Shown: positions 10,329-19,571 of the stretch, piece by piece
How the letters are laid out: every line of letters starts with the position of its first letter
Position numbering within the stretch: position 1 is the first letter of the stretch
Assembly: GCA_009774765.1 (NCBI GenBank)
Contig: VSOK01000006.1
Coordinates: forward strand, 20,027-78,908
Source: Bacteroidales bacterium
GTDB lineage: Bacteria > Bacteroidota > Bacteroidia > Bacteroidales > UBA932
Length of the DNA stretch: 58,882 bases
Direction: 5' to 3'
Notes under the pieces: model-generated
Told to the model about the DNA's origin: nothing
The model's input: the letters and a program-made list of their open reading frames with translations, nothing else
The model's database searches: none
Position numbers and translations under genes: made by a program

Positions 10329-11324
10329 ATGGACATTGGACTTTTTCTTGAAATACTCGGTATAGACTCCACGTCTTCGAACGAAGGCCCTCTTGCCGAC
10401 TATCTTGCCGAACATCTTGCAGTTGAAGGATGTTCCGTGCAGCGTCTGGACGGCAACCTTCTTTTCAGCTGGGGAGATCCTCAGATTGTTTTCTGCACTC
10501 ATATCGATACGGTTCCTCCTTATATCCCTCCTGTGGTGGAAAAAAGGGAGGACGGCCAGACCATTGTCAGAGGAAGGGGTACATGTGATGCCAAAGGGCA
10601 GCTGTTCGCGATGTACAATGCCTGTCTGGAGCTTGCTGCAAAAGGATATGAGGGCTTCGGGCTTCTCCTTGTCTATGGAGAGGAGACCGGTTCTTTCGGG
10701 GCGAAGAAATTCAGGGAGCAGCATCCTGGGGGCAAATATCTTATAGTGGGTGAACCTACGGACAACAAGATGGTTTCGGCCAGCAAAGGGACAAAGTCAT
10801 TTGCTGTCACCGTCAGGGGAAAAAGCTTCCATTCGGGTTATCCTGTCTACGGGGCAAGTGCTGTGGAAAGATTTGTGGATATGGTAGGTGCTTTGAGGTC
10901 TGTGGAGTTCCCTATGGACCCGAAACTCGGAGAGACTACCTGGAATATAGGCAGGCTTTCCAGTGACAATCCGCAGAATATCCTCAGTGACCTTCTGACG
11001 TTCAAGATATATTTCCGTACCACGTTTGCCAGCGACGATATGGTATGCAGGGTGATGGAAGGATTCAATGACGAGTATATTACGGTTGAGGCTTTCGGAG
11101 GTGATACTCCGGCCGAATATATGACATTGGACGGCTTCGGGACGAAGACGGTCGCTTTCGGAAGCGACGCTCCTCAGCTGACCAATTTCCAGTACAGGAT
11201 GTTGTGCGGTCCGGGTTCGATCCTGGTTGCCCATACGAGCTCAGAATATATCAGGCTTGACGACATACGCCAGGCTGTGGAGAATTATGTGAAAATATTT
11301 GAAATATTGAAAGACAGAATATGA
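10329..11324 (+). CDS. M20 metallopeptidase, likely succinyl-diaminopimelate desuccinylase (DapE-type)
   Basis: A 331-residue zinc-dependent amidohydrolase of the M20 (ArgE/DapE) family. Metal and catalytic motifs are present: CTHIDTVPP (His, Asp), GRGTCDAKGQ (bridging Asp), YGEETGS (Glu-Glu pair), VGEPTD and a final HTSSEY (His). By sequence alone it could be ArgE-like. Its stop codon overlaps lysC, and the same operon encodes DapD and an aminotransferase, so removal of succinate from N-succinyl-LL-diaminopimelate is the most economical role. There is a 90-nt gap from fabG and no clear terminator between them. Confidence 0.75.
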   Translation: MDIGLFLEILGIDSTSSNEGPLADYLAEHLAVEGCSVQRLDGNLLFSWGDPQIVFCTHIDTVPPYIPPVVEKREDGQTIVRGRGTCDAKGQLFAMYNACLELAAKGYEGFGLLLVYGEETGSFGAKKFREQHPGGKYLIVGEPTDNKMVSASKGTKSFAVTVRGKSFHSGYPVYGASAVERFVDMVGALRSVEFPMDPKLGETTWNIGRLSSDNPQNILSDLLTFKIYFRTTFASDDMVCRVMEGFNDEYITVEAFGGDTPAEYMTLDGFGTKTVAFGSDAPQLTNFQYRMLCGPGSILVAHTSSEYIRLDDIRQAVENYVKIFEILKDRI

Positions 11325-12697
11325 TAGTAATGAAATTCGGCGGTACGTCCGTCGCGAATTATGAAGCGATAACAAGATCGGTGTCGATTGTTGAAAGCAG
11401 GCTTGCGGAAAAGCCTATAGTGGTGGTTTCCGCGCTGTCAAAAGTCACGGACCTGCTTTACAGGATATCTGACAGCGCGACTGCCGGGGACAGGCAGTCG
11501 GTGGAGGAGCTGCTCGGCGAACTCCGCAGAAGGCATATATCCCTTGTGAATGAACTGCTTGCGGACAATGAGCCTTTATGCGTGCAGGCCTGCGCAAAAG
11601 TTGATGAAATATGTGACGGCCTGGATTCTTTTGTAGGTGCAGTATGTGCGTTGGGTGAATTGACGGACAGGAGCAAGGCCAAGATAATATCCCACGGAGA
11701 GTGGCTGTCTTCCAATATTATATGCTATGCGATGAACGCACGCGGCATCAGGACCGGTTTCATTGATGCCAGGATGATGATGAAGACCACCGATGACTAT
11801 CTCAAAGGTGAACCTCTGGTCGGTGAAATTGTCAAAAATGCACCGGAAACAGTAGCTAAGGCTTATGAAGGGGCTGATGCTGTCATTACCCAGGGATTTA
11901 TCGCATCTACTATGAAAGGTGAGCCTTCGGTGCTCGGTCGCGGAGGTTCGGATTATTCCGCATCTCTCATAGGAATGGCGGTGGATGCCGAGCGGATTGA
12001 AATATGGACAGATGTGGATGGAGTACGTACAGCTGATCCGAGAATGGTTAAAAATACTCGCAGCATCGACAGGATTTCATTTGAAGAAGCGGCTGAAATG
12101 GCGCATTTCGGGGCTAAAGTCCTTCACCCTCTTACCATAGAGCCTGCCGTAATGAAGAATATACCGGTATATGTGCTCAATTCTATGAATCCAGAGGGAG
12201 CAGGGACGGCGATTCTGCAGAGTGACAGCATAGAAGACGGAGTCAAATCGATTTCGTTCAAGGAAAACATCCTCCTTCTCAATATATTTTCGACAAGGAT
12301 GATCAATGTATCAGGCTTCCTGAAGCGTGTTTTTGAGATATTCAGCGAAAACAAGGTTTCGGTCGACCTTATCAGCACCTCCGAGGCGAATATTTCACTT
12401 ACTATGGATGCCAGCCAGAATATAGACAAGGTCGTAAGGGAGCTTTCTGAATTTGCTGAAGTCGGTGTCGATACCGACAAGTCCCAGGTTTCAATAATAG
12501 GCAAGAACATAGTCAATCTCAGAGGACTTCTCAGGCAGGCCATGTCTTCGCTGGGAGGCAGCAATGTATATATGATTTCACAGGGAGCCTCATTTGTCAA
12601 TATCAGCTTCGTAGTCGACAGGGCTTCGCTTTCTGATGTGGTCAATGAGGTCCATAAATATCTTTTTGAAGCAGAACGGTATGAAAGCGGTAATTAG
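11321..12697 (+). CDS. lysC: Aspartokinase (monofunctional)
   Basis: 458 residues. The N-terminal kinase domain starts MIVMKFGGTSVANYEAI and includes GRGGSDYSASL and the DVDGVRTADPR motif. The C-terminal ~150 residues contain two ACT-like segments (VSVDLISTSEANISLT and the later NVYMISQGAS), as expected for feedback control by lysine or threonine. It phosphorylates aspartate, the first step of lysine synthesis. It overlaps the upstream M20 gene by 4 nt and dapB by 17 nt. No homoserine dehydrogenase domain is fused. Confidence 0.95.
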   Translation: MIVMKFGGTSVANYEAITRSVSIVESRLAEKPIVVVSALSKVTDLLYRISDSATAGDRQSVEELLGELRRRHISLVNELLADNEPLCVQACAKVDEICDGLDSFVGAVCALGELTDRSKAKIISHGEWLSSNIICYAMNARGIRTGFIDARMMMKTTDDYLKGEPLVGEIVKNAPETVAKAYEGADAVITQGFIASTMKGEPSVLGRGGSDYSASLIGMAVDAERIEIWTDVDGVRTADPRMVKNTRSIDRISFEEAAEMAHFGAKVLHPLTIEPAVMKNIPVYVLNSMNPEGAGTAILQSDSIEDGVKSISFKENILLLNIFSTRMINVSGFLKRVFEIFSENKVSVDLISTSEANISLTMDASQNIDKVVRELSEFAEVGVDTDKSQVSIIGKNIVNLRGLLRQAMSSLGGSNVYMISQGASFVNISFVVDRASLSDVVNEVHKYLFEAERYESGN

Positions 12698-13352
12698 CGG
12701 ATATGGAAAGATGGGAAGGATGGTCGAGAAGATCCTTTCCGAAAAAGGAATAGAATGCGTAGGGTGCAGCGAGGATATCGTGTCATTTGACAAGGAACTG
12801 GCAGGAGAGTCGGTATGTATTGATTTCACCACTCCTGAGGCGATAAGGAAAAACTACCGGTTCATTGCGGAGAATTTCAAGGCAGCGGTAATCGGGACCA
12901 CAGGATGGAACGACATCAGGGATGAAGTGATTGCATATTTCGAGAAATGCGGCACTACTATGATATATGCTTCGAATTTTTCTGTCGGAGTTAACCTGTT
13001 TTTTGCACTGGCTGATTTCATCTCGGAAAAAATGGCCGTTACAGGAGGCTACAGTCCATATATGGTGGAGATGCACCATTGCCATAAGCTTGATGCTCCG
13101 AGCGGTACGGCCAGGAGCATCGCTGATATAATTGACGGCAATATGGGGACTTCAGTGGACATACAGTCCGTGCGCTGCGGAGAGATACCGGGAATACATA
13201 CGGTCGGGTTTGAAGGAATCAATGACAGGATTACTCTGACTCATGAGGCTTTCTCCAGGGAAGGCTTCGCCAGAGGGGCTGTGGATGCCGCGATAAAGGC
13301 TGATACCCTTGAAGGCGTATATGATTTTAAGGATATAATATTCAACAGATAA
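12681..13352 (+). CDS. dapB: 4-hydroxy-tetrahydrodipicolinate reductase
   Basis: 223 residues from ATG 12681 (MKAVISGYGKMGRMVEKIL), which puts the GxGxxG-type NAD(P)-binding loop at the N-terminus as usual. The family signatures IGTTGW and EMHHCHKLDAPSGTA (substrate-binding and catalytic His/Lys region) are present. It reduces 4-hydroxy-tetrahydrodipicolinate made by DapA. It overlaps the lysC end by 17 nt. Its length is somewhat short against the ~270 of proteobacterial DapB but close to many Bacteroidota proteins. Confidence 0.95.
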   Translation: MKAVISGYGKMGRMVEKILSEKGIECVGCSEDIVSFDKELAGESVCIDFTTPEAIRKNYRFIAENFKAAVIGTTGWNDIRDEVIAYFEKCGTTMIYASNFSVGVNLFFALADFISEKMAVTGGYSPYMVEMHHCHKLDAPSGTARSIADIIDGNMGTSVDIQSVRCGEIPGIHTVGFEGINDRITLTHEAFSREGFARGAVDAAIKADTLEGVYDFKDIIFNR

Positions 13353-13364
13353 AAGATTTCGGCT

Positions 13365-14234
13365 ATGAATAGATTTGTTTTGTCCGGTTGCGGAACTGCT
13401 CTCATTACTCCTTTCAAGGGAGGTGAAGTTGATTATAAGGCTTTTGCGGCATTGGTTGACAGGCAGGTGTCGGCCGGAATACATTTCCTGGTGCCTCTCG
13501 GATCGACGGGAGAGACCCCTTGCCTTGATGACGAGGAGAAAGTCAGGATTCTGGATCTTACAAAAGAGCATGCAGAAGGACTGACGGTGCTGGCCGGCGT
13601 CGGGACCAATTCACTGAAGCAGACGGTCAGGAATATGCGTCTTCTGGACAACGCTGATATGTTCCTTGTCGTCGTGCCTTATTACAACAAGCCTACTGCC
13701 AAAGGGCAGTACGAGTATTTCAAGGCTGTCGCGTCCGAGACAGACAAGCCTGTGGTCCTTTATAATGTTCCCGGAAGGACAGGTGTGAATATGACTGCTG
13801 AAACAGCTCTGAAACTTGCTGAGATCGACAATATCGTTGCGATCAAGGAGGCTTCAGGTGACTTCGGGCAGATAACATCGATTATACGTAATGCTCCGGA
13901 GGGTTTTGCCGTATTGAGCGGAAATGACGACGATACCTTGAGGCTGATGCAGGAAGGGGCTGCAGGAGTCATAAGCGTGGCTTCCAACATCGCTCCGGAA
14001 CTGATGGTAAAGCTGGTCGAATCGGCTGCTTCCGGGGATTTCTATTCTGCTGGGCAGATGCACGAAAGGCTTATGCCTTTGTTCAGGAATTGTTTTATCG
14101 AGAGCAATCCTATGCCTGTAAAGGCGGGACTTGCGGCAATGGGATTCATAGAGAATGAACTCCGTCTTCCTCTTGTCCCTTGCGAGCGTTCCACATACGA
14201 TATTATGACCGAGACAGTCAAGGCTTTGTATTGA
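13365..14234 (+). CDS. dapA: 4-hydroxy-tetrahydrodipicolinate synthase
   Basis: 289-residue TIM-barrel lyase that condenses pyruvate with aspartate semialdehyde. GSTGETPCL is the conserved GTTGE-type motif, VVPYYNKPT contains the catalytic Tyr, YNVPGRTGVN is the second family signature, and Lys in VAIKEASGD is the Schiff-base residue. It lies 12 nt downstream of dapB in the lysine operon. Confidence 0.97.
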   Translation: MNRFVLSGCGTALITPFKGGEVDYKAFAALVDRQVSAGIHFLVPLGSTGETPCLDDEEKVRILDLTKEHAEGLTVLAGVGTNSLKQTVRNMRLLDNADMFLVVVPYYNKPTAKGQYEYFKAVASETDKPVVLYNVPGRTGVNMTAETALKLAEIDNIVAIKEASGDFGQITSIIRNAPEGFAVLSGNDDDTLRLMQEGAAGVISVASNIAPELMVKLVESAASGDFYSAGQMHERLMPLFRNCFIESNPMPVKAGLAAMGFIENELRLPLVPCERSTYDIMTETVKALY

Positions 14235-14252
14235 TTTTAGACAAATAAGGTT

Positions 14253-15029
14253 ATGAATACAGAACTGGAAAGATTCTATGAGGTCATGCGTGGCCTCGAA
14301 AGCGGTGAGATAAGAGTCGCGGAGAAGGTTGACGGGCAGTGGAAGGTCAACTCCTGGGTCAAGGAGGTGATTCTGACCGGATTCAGATATGGGAAGATGA
14401 CGGATATGAGCCAGGGGCAGTTCAATTTCTTCGACAAGGACACTATTCCTGTCAGGAAATTTTCTCCGGACAGCGGAGTGAGGATCGTGCCCGGGGGAAG
14501 TGCTGTAAGGACCGGAGCCTATCTTGCCCCTTCCGTGATTGTCATGCCTCCTTCGTATATAAATATAGGCGCGTATGTCGATTCGGACACTATGATTGAT
14601 TCCCACGCTCTTGTGGGGTCTTGCGCACAGGTGGGCAGGCATGTGCATCTGTCGGCGGCATCCCAGCTTGGCGGTGTACTTGAACCTGTGGGCGCATTGC
14701 CGGTCATCATTGAGGACAATGTGTTCATCGGAGGAAACTGCGGAATATATGAAGGTACTATAGTCAGGGAGAATGCCGTAATTGCCACAGGGGTTATAAT
14801 CAATTCATCCACAGCTATCTTTGACGCGACAACAGGGGAATATATACGTGCCGACGAGACTACCGGACAGATGGTTGTACCTGCCGGAGCAGTCGTTGTG
14901 GCGGGAAGCAGGCCTATAACCAAAGGTCCTGGTGCAGAGAAAGGAGTGCACATCTATACTCCTGTGATCGTGAAATACCGTGATGAAAAGACTGCGGCTT
15001 CAGTGGTGCTTGAAGACCTGCTAAGATAG
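14253..15029 (+). CDS. dapD: 2,3,4,5-tetrahydropyridine-2,6-dicarboxylate N-succinyltransferase
   Basis: 258 residues. The C-terminal two thirds is a left-handed beta-helix of hexapeptide repeats (VIVMPPSYINIGAYVDSDTM, DNVFIGGNCGIYEG and others) ending in the ITKGPGAEKG region of the DapD family. The start has an AAGG motif upstream. It transfers succinate from succinyl-CoA to tetrahydrodipicolinate. Many Bacteroidales use DapL or Ddh instead, so a DapD gene inside a full dap operon is informative about the pathway used here. Confidence 0.95.
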   Translation: MNTELERFYEVMRGLESGEIRVAEKVDGQWKVNSWVKEVILTGFRYGKMTDMSQGQFNFFDKDTIPVRKFSPDSGVRIVPGGSAVRTGAYLAPSVIVMPPSYINIGAYVDSDTMIDSHALVGSCAQVGRHVHLSAASQLGGVLEPVGALPVIIEDNVFIGGNCGIYEGTIVRENAVIATGVIINSSTAIFDATTGEYIRADETTGQMVVPAGAVVVAGSRPITKGPGAEKGVHIYTPVIVKYRDEKTAASVVLEDLLR

Positions 15030-15039
15030 CTTTGTGGTG

Positions 15040-16227
15040 ATGATGGACTACGGAACGCTATATTCGGAGGATACCGGCTCCTTTTTCAGGTCTCCTGTAA
15101 GGGACATATTCAAAAAGGTAGACTTGAATGCTATACATTCATTTGCAGGAGGTTATCCTTCCGCAGAGACTTTCCCCCTTGAAGACTTCAGGAAAACAAT
15201 GTCTGGCGTCATCTCGAAATTCGGGGCGAAGGCTTTCCAGTATGGGGCTACCCAGGGAGTTCCCGAGCTTAGGGATGCCTTGTCCGTGCGTTATGGAGTG
15301 CCTGTGGAAAGTATACAGGTTACATCTTCTTCGCAGCAGGGAATAGATGTGTGCACACGTGTGCTTGTGGATCCGGGAGATGTAATCCTTACTTCAGACC
15401 CGTCGTATCTCGGTGCGCTGCAGTCGTTCCGTTCATATCGGGCGGATGTGCGCGGAGTGCCTTTTGACTCTGATGCGGAAAAGTTCGGGGCTGCCTACTG
15501 CGAGGCTGCTGAGAAAGCCTTGTCTGAAGGGAAGAAGATAAAATTCATCTATGCGATACCTGATTTCCAGAATCCCTCAGGTGAGACCCTGCCTTTGGAA
15601 CACAGGAAAAAACTTGTCTCGATAGCCGCCGGATACGGCTGTCTGATAGTGGAAGACGCGCCTTACCGTGAATTGAGGTATGAGGGAGAACCTGTCCCGA
15701 CCATATATTCGCTCGCGCCTGACATTACGCTTCATCTCGGGTCGTTCTCAAAGATTATGGCTCCGGGATTCCGACTCGGATGGATTTTGGGGAATCCTGA
15801 ACTGCTTGACAAAATCTATGTGTGTAAGCAGTCGCTTGATCTCTGCCCTCCGGTGTTTGACCAGTATGTGGCGGCTGAGTTCCTTGCAGGAGGGATGCTG
15901 GACCGGAATCTTGCCGGCAGCATTGCGCTATACAGGAAAAAGCGCGATATGATGCTTTCTCTTCTGGAGAAATATATGCCGGAAGGTGTTGGCTGGACTC
16001 ATCCTCAGGGAGGCTTGTTCCTTTTCCTTACACTTCCGGAAGGATTTGACTCTGTGGCTTTCTATGATGTCGCTCTGGATGCTGGAGTCGCTTATGTGGC
16101 GGGATCGTTTTTCCATACTGGAGGCGGAGGAAAAAATACGATGCGTATGAATTTTTCCTTTATTGCCGAAGATAGGATGGAAAAAGGGATAGCTATACTT
16201 GCAGATTTGCTGAAACGCTGTTTGTGA
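15040..16227 (+). CDS. PLP-dependent aminotransferase, likely acting as DapC
   Basis: About 395 residues, class I/II fold of the LysN/MocR-like subgroup. Visible motifs are AFQYGATQGVPELR near the N-terminus, PDFQNPSGET, VEDAPYREL (PLP-binding Asp/Tyr), and GSFSKIMAPGFRLGW with the Schiff-base lysine. Start ATG 15040 follows the dapD stop by 10 nt; GTG codons just upstream are alternatives. Set between dapD and dapF, it is the obvious candidate for N-succinyl-LL-diaminopimelate aminotransferase. Alternatives within the family are 2-aminoadipate or aromatic amino acid transaminases. Confidence 0.8.
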   Translation: MMDYGTLYSEDTGSFFRSPVRDIFKKVDLNAIHSFAGGYPSAETFPLEDFRKTMSGVISKFGAKAFQYGATQGVPELRDALSVRYGVPVESIQVTSSSQQGIDVCTRVLVDPGDVILTSDPSYLGALQSFRSYRADVRGVPFDSDAEKFGAAYCEAAEKALSEGKKIKFIYAIPDFQNPSGETLPLEHRKKLVSIAAGYGCLIVEDAPYRELRYEGEPVPTIYSLAPDITLHLGSFSKIMAPGFRLGWILGNPELLDKIYVCKQSLDLCPPVFDQYVAAEFLAGGMLDRNLAGSIALYRKKRDMMLSLLEKYMPEGVGWTHPQGGLFLFLTLPEGFDSVAFYDVALDAGVAYVAGSFFHTGGGGKNTMRMNFSFIAEDRMEKGIAILADLLKRCL

Positions 16228-16247
16228 CGTTTGTAAAAGAAAGTACG

Positions 16248-17087
16248 ATGGAATTTTATAAATATCAGGGAGCAGGGAATGATTTTCTTATTGCGGACAA
16301 CAGGGACGGTTCCTGTGTGATTTCCCCTGAAGAGATTTCCGCTGTTTGCGACCGCCGCTACGGTATAGGGGCGGACGGGCTTATGCTGCTGGGGAGCAGC
16401 GGCACCTGTGATTTCAGAATGGAATATTTCAATTCCGACGGCTCCGGGGGAATGATGTGCGGCAACGGAGGGCGTTGTATCGTGGCGTTTGCTGCGGACA
16501 AGGGCATCACCCGGTTTGACTTTGAGGCTGCGGACGGGCTTCATACTGCGGAGATTCTTTCTGTTGAGGGAAAGACACGGACTGTCAGGCTCAAGATGAT
16601 AGATGTGCCCGGAATCAAAGTATATGGCAATCCTTCGGGGACTACTGAAAGTCAGTACGGGTTATGCGGATATTTTCTGGATACTGGTACCAGGCATTTT
16701 GTCAAGATGGTTGGTGGACTGGCTGATTATGATGTTTTCGGTGAAGGACGCCGTATAAGATACCGTCAGGAGTTTGCCCCGGTCGGGACAAATGTCAATT
16801 TTGTTGAGCCTGAAGGCAGTCTGCTGAAAGTCAGGACCTATGAAAAGGGAGTGGAGGATGAGACATACGCCTGCGGTACGGGTATCACGGCTTCTGTAAT
16901 TGCCGCCTGGCATCATTGGGGACGGGACGGTGTGCTGCCGTTTGCAGTGTCGGAGGACGGGCGTGTAAGCCTCGGGGTACAGGCGTTGAGGGACAGGCTT
17001 GCCGTTGATTTTATTCCGGAGGGAGACGGTTTCAGGGATGTATGGCTAACTGGACCAGCCGCTTTTGTCGGGATAGTATCAGTTTAG
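16248..17087 (+). CDS. dapF: Diaminopimelate epimerase
   Basis: 279 residues from ATG 16248 (MEFYKYQGAGNDFLIADN). The two catalytic cysteines are in MCGNGGRC and YACGTG; both conserved family motifs are intact. The enzyme interconverts LL- and meso-diaminopimelate for lysine and peptidoglycan. The upstream in-frame ATG-less extension overlaps the aminotransferase gene and is not needed. It is the last gene of the dap operon; asd and lysA are not in this window. Confidence 0.95.
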   Translation: MEFYKYQGAGNDFLIADNRDGSCVISPEEISAVCDRRYGIGADGLMLLGSSGTCDFRMEYFNSDGSGGMMCGNGGRCIVAFAADKGITRFDFEAADGLHTAEILSVEGKTRTVRLKMIDVPGIKVYGNPSGTTESQYGLCGYFLDTGTRHFVKMVGGLADYDVFGEGRRIRYRQEFAPVGTNVNFVEPEGSLLKVRTYEKGVEDETYACGTGITASVIAAWHHWGRDGVLPFAVSEDGRVSLGVQALRDRLAVDFIPEGDGFRDVWLTGPAAFVGIVSV

Positions 17088-17179
17088 CTGAGTTCGTACC
17101 AAGTCATAACTGTTTTTGGTGAGATTAATTCAAACAAATTATTATATTAGCAGAGAAATTTATAATTTTTAAGTTGAAG

Positions 17180-17920
17180 ATGAAAAAGATTTTTATCCTT
17201 TTTGCTGCGGTTATGTGTGCCGTATCGTGTTTTAAGGGAACATATTCGGAATTTTCCGCAAATGTTGGTTCTAATTTTGAATTTCAGGGTGATGCTGATT
17301 ACAAAAAGGACAGCGTTTATTTCAAAACCGATTTTTTCAGCGGAAACTATCTTATCTATAGAGGTGCCAGGACTGAGGCCAGCGGGAGTGATCCTGTAGA
17401 ATTCAAGGGAGGATTCGCTGTCTCAATGAAAAGGGACAGTTCCCTCAATCTGAGTGCGAGTCCTTTTTCTATGTTTGTCTCCAACGCGACTTGTGACAGG
17501 ATGCACTCCCAGACCTGTGCAATATTTTTGGACTCTCCGGAAAAACCGGAAAGGCAGTTCGAGTTTGAACTGTCCAGTATAGGAACCTGCAGCCCGATCT
17601 ACTGCCTTGTCAACAATACACAGCTTGTCGCTTCATATATCCTGTCTGATGACTCGCCGTGCAAATTCGGTGAAGGTGACTATCTCAAGCTGACAGTTAC
17701 CGGATATCTCAACGGGAAGAAGACAGGGGAGAAGGAATGGTATCTTGCCGATTTCAGGTCACCGGCCGACAGCGTGACTACTACCTGGAAAATGATGTCC
17801 CTGTCGAAACTCGGCAATGTGGACTCAATGGATTTTTCACTTGAATCATCACGGGAGGAGCTTCCGAGGTATTTCTGCCTTGACAATCTGCTCACTTCCA
17901 TTTATGTAAGACAACAATAA
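17180..17920 (+). CDS. Putative lipoprotein, DUF4465-like
   Basis: About 246 residues. The N-terminus MKKIFILFAAVMCAVSCFKG is a lipoprotein signal peptide with the lipidated Cys in AVSC. The C-terminal pattern (W--MSLSKLGNVDSMDFSLESS then PRYFCLDNL) resembles DUF4465 proteins, beta-sandwich surface proteins of Bacteroidota. ATG 17180 is chosen over a TTG six bases upstream. It follows dapF by 92 nt, probably with its own promoter, and precedes a DUF4254 gene by 12 nt. Its function is unknown; the domain call is moderate. Confidence 0.65.
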   Translation: MKKIFILFAAVMCAVSCFKGTYSEFSANVGSNFEFQGDADYKKDSVYFKTDFFSGNYLIYRGARTEASGSDPVEFKGGFAVSMKRDSSLNLSASPFSMFVSNATCDRMHSQTCAIFLDSPEKPERQFEFELSSIGTCSPIYCLVNNTQLVASYILSDDSPCKFGEGDYLKLTVTGYLNGKKTGEKEWYLADFRSPADSVTTTWKMMSLSKLGNVDSMDFSLESSREELPRYFCLDNLLTSIYVRQQ

Positions 17921-17932
17921 CACAAGACTGCT

Positions 17933-18535
17933 ATGAAACCATCTGAATTCAACGGCCTTTTTGACAAGGTCATTGCTGAGTATCACACTACTGATGACGT
18001 CAACAGGGAATGCCCTGCCCCTTACACTCCTGGTTCGCTTGAATTTCTGCTTTACAAGAAGAACTGGATCGACACTGTACAGTGGCATCTGGAGGACATA
18101 ATAAGGGATCCTCAGATTGATCCAGTCAAGGCTCTGGAGATCAAAAGGTGGATAGACCGTTCCAATCAGGAGCGTACTGATATGGTGGAATATATCGATT
18201 CTTTCTATCTTGACCGCTTCAAAGGTGTCAAGACTGTCGAGGGAGCCAGAATCAATACCGAAACTCCTGCCTGGGCGATAGACAGGCTGTCTATACTTGC
18301 TCTTAAGATTTATCACATGCAGGCGGAGGTGTCGAGGACAGACGCATCCGAGGAACATATCAGGAAATGCTCGGACAAGCTTGCCGTTCTGCTTCAGCAG
18401 AGGGTGGACCTGACTGCGGCAATATGCGAACTGCTTGAGGATATAGAGTCCGGGGCAAAATATATGAAGGTCTACAAGCAGATGAAGATGTACAACGATC
18501 CGAGCCTTAATCCGGTACTTTATTCAGGAAAATAG
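17933..18535 (+). CDS. DUF4254 protein
   Basis: 200 residues, largely helical, cytoplasmic with no signal peptide. The sequence (SLEFLLYKKNWIDTVQWHLED, DRSNQERTDMVE, TPAWAIDRLSIL) matches the DUF4254 family. Genes of this family are commonly found beside family 9 glycosyltransferases in Bacteroidota, and that is the case here: the GT9 start is 1 nt after this stop. A role in envelope polysaccharide assembly is inferred from that neighbourhood; the biochemical function is not known to me. Confidence 0.8.
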   Translation: MKPSEFNGLFDKVIAEYHTTDDVNRECPAPYTPGSLEFLLYKKNWIDTVQWHLEDIIRDPQIDPVKALEIKRWIDRSNQERTDMVEYIDSFYLDRFKGVKTVEGARINTETPAWAIDRLSILALKIYHMQAEVSRTDASEEHIRKCSDKLAVLLQQRVDLTAAICELLEDIESGAKYMKVYKQMKMYNDPSLNPVLYSGK

Positions 18536-18536
18536 G

Positions 18537-19532
18537 ATGAAAAGGATGCTTGTCATACGTTTTTCCGCAATCGGGGATGTGGCGATGTCCGTACACGCCG
18601 TGCGTGCCTTGCGGAAAACCTATCCCGATCTTGCCATTACCGTGGCTACAAGGGAAAGACAGGCCGGATTTTTCAGCGGCATTCCGGATATTGACTTTAT
18701 ATTTCTTCCAAAGGAAAAAGGATTCAAGGGGCTTCGCATTCTCCTAAAAAGGATAAAGGCCGGAAGATTCGACTATATAGCTGATATACATAATACTTTG
18801 AGGGGGAAGGTTATACGTTTCGTACTCGGTTTCTGTGGCGTGAGGTCGGCGGCTTTTGACCAGATGCGTGCTGGACGCAGGAGAATCAAACGTAAGAAGC
18901 AGCTGGAGCCGCCTTTGAGAAATCACGTTCTCCGTTTCTGCGATGTATTCGCAAAGCTGGGATATCCTGTGGATGCTCCGGAGCCGGTACGTGAGATTCG
19001 GCCTGTCCCTGAAGTGTTCGGAGCAAAGACCTGCACGTGGGCCGGTATCGCTCCTTTTGCGCGCAAGGAAAAGAAAATCTATCCTGAGCATCTGCGTACA
19101 AGGCTGATTGAGCTGATGTCCTTGAGATTTGGCAAAGTGTTTGTCCTTTCCGGTCCCGGTGAAGAGAAGGCTTATGCAGACAGTATGGCAGAACGTTTCC
19201 CGAATGTGGTTTCTGTATTCGGAAAGACGGATATGAACGGGGAAGTCGCTTTGATATCCAATATGGATGTTCTCGTGACTATGGATTCATCAGCTATGCA
19301 CATGGCATCCTTGACCGGTGCTCCGTTTGTCGCTCTTTGGGGAGGAACACATCCAGCCATAGGATATTCTGCATACGGGGCGGATCCGGAAAAGAATTAT
19401 ATCCAGCTTGATATGCCTTGCAGACCTTGTTCTACATACGGTGAGGGCAAATGCATATACGGGGATTACAGATGTCTCAGCGGAATATCACCTGAGACGG
19501 TTATGGAAAAGATTGACAGGGTGTTATGCTGA
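18537..19532 (+). CDS. Glycosyltransferase family 9 (heptosyltransferase-like)
   Basis: 331 residues with a GT-B fold. The N-terminus MKRMLVIRFSAIGDVAMSVH is the GT9 signature, and the C-terminal half has VLSGPGEEK and MDSSAMHMASLTGAPFVALWG, which bind the sugar nucleotide. A Cys-rich tail (DMPCRPCSTYGEGKC) is typical of Bacteroidota members. It probably adds heptose or a related sugar to lipopolysaccharide core or other surface glycan at the inner membrane. It is coupled to the DUF4254 gene. Confidence 0.9.
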   Translation: MKRMLVIRFSAIGDVAMSVHAVRALRKTYPDLAITVATRERQAGFFSGIPDIDFIFLPKEKGFKGLRILLKRIKAGRFDYIADIHNTLRGKVIRFVLGFCGVRSAAFDQMRAGRRRIKRKKQLEPPLRNHVLRFCDVFAKLGYPVDAPEPVREIRPVPEVFGAKTCTWAGIAPFARKEKKIYPEHLRTRLIELMSLRFGKVFVLSGPGEEKAYADSMAERFPNVVSVFGKTDMNGEVALISNMDVLVTMDSSAMHMASLTGAPFVALWGGTHPAIGYSAYGADPEKNYIQLDMPCRPCSTYGEGKCIYGDYRCLSGISPETVMEKIDRVLC

Positions 19533-19571
19533 GGCGAGAGTGATTGTAAACGAAGTTTAAAATAAAAAATT

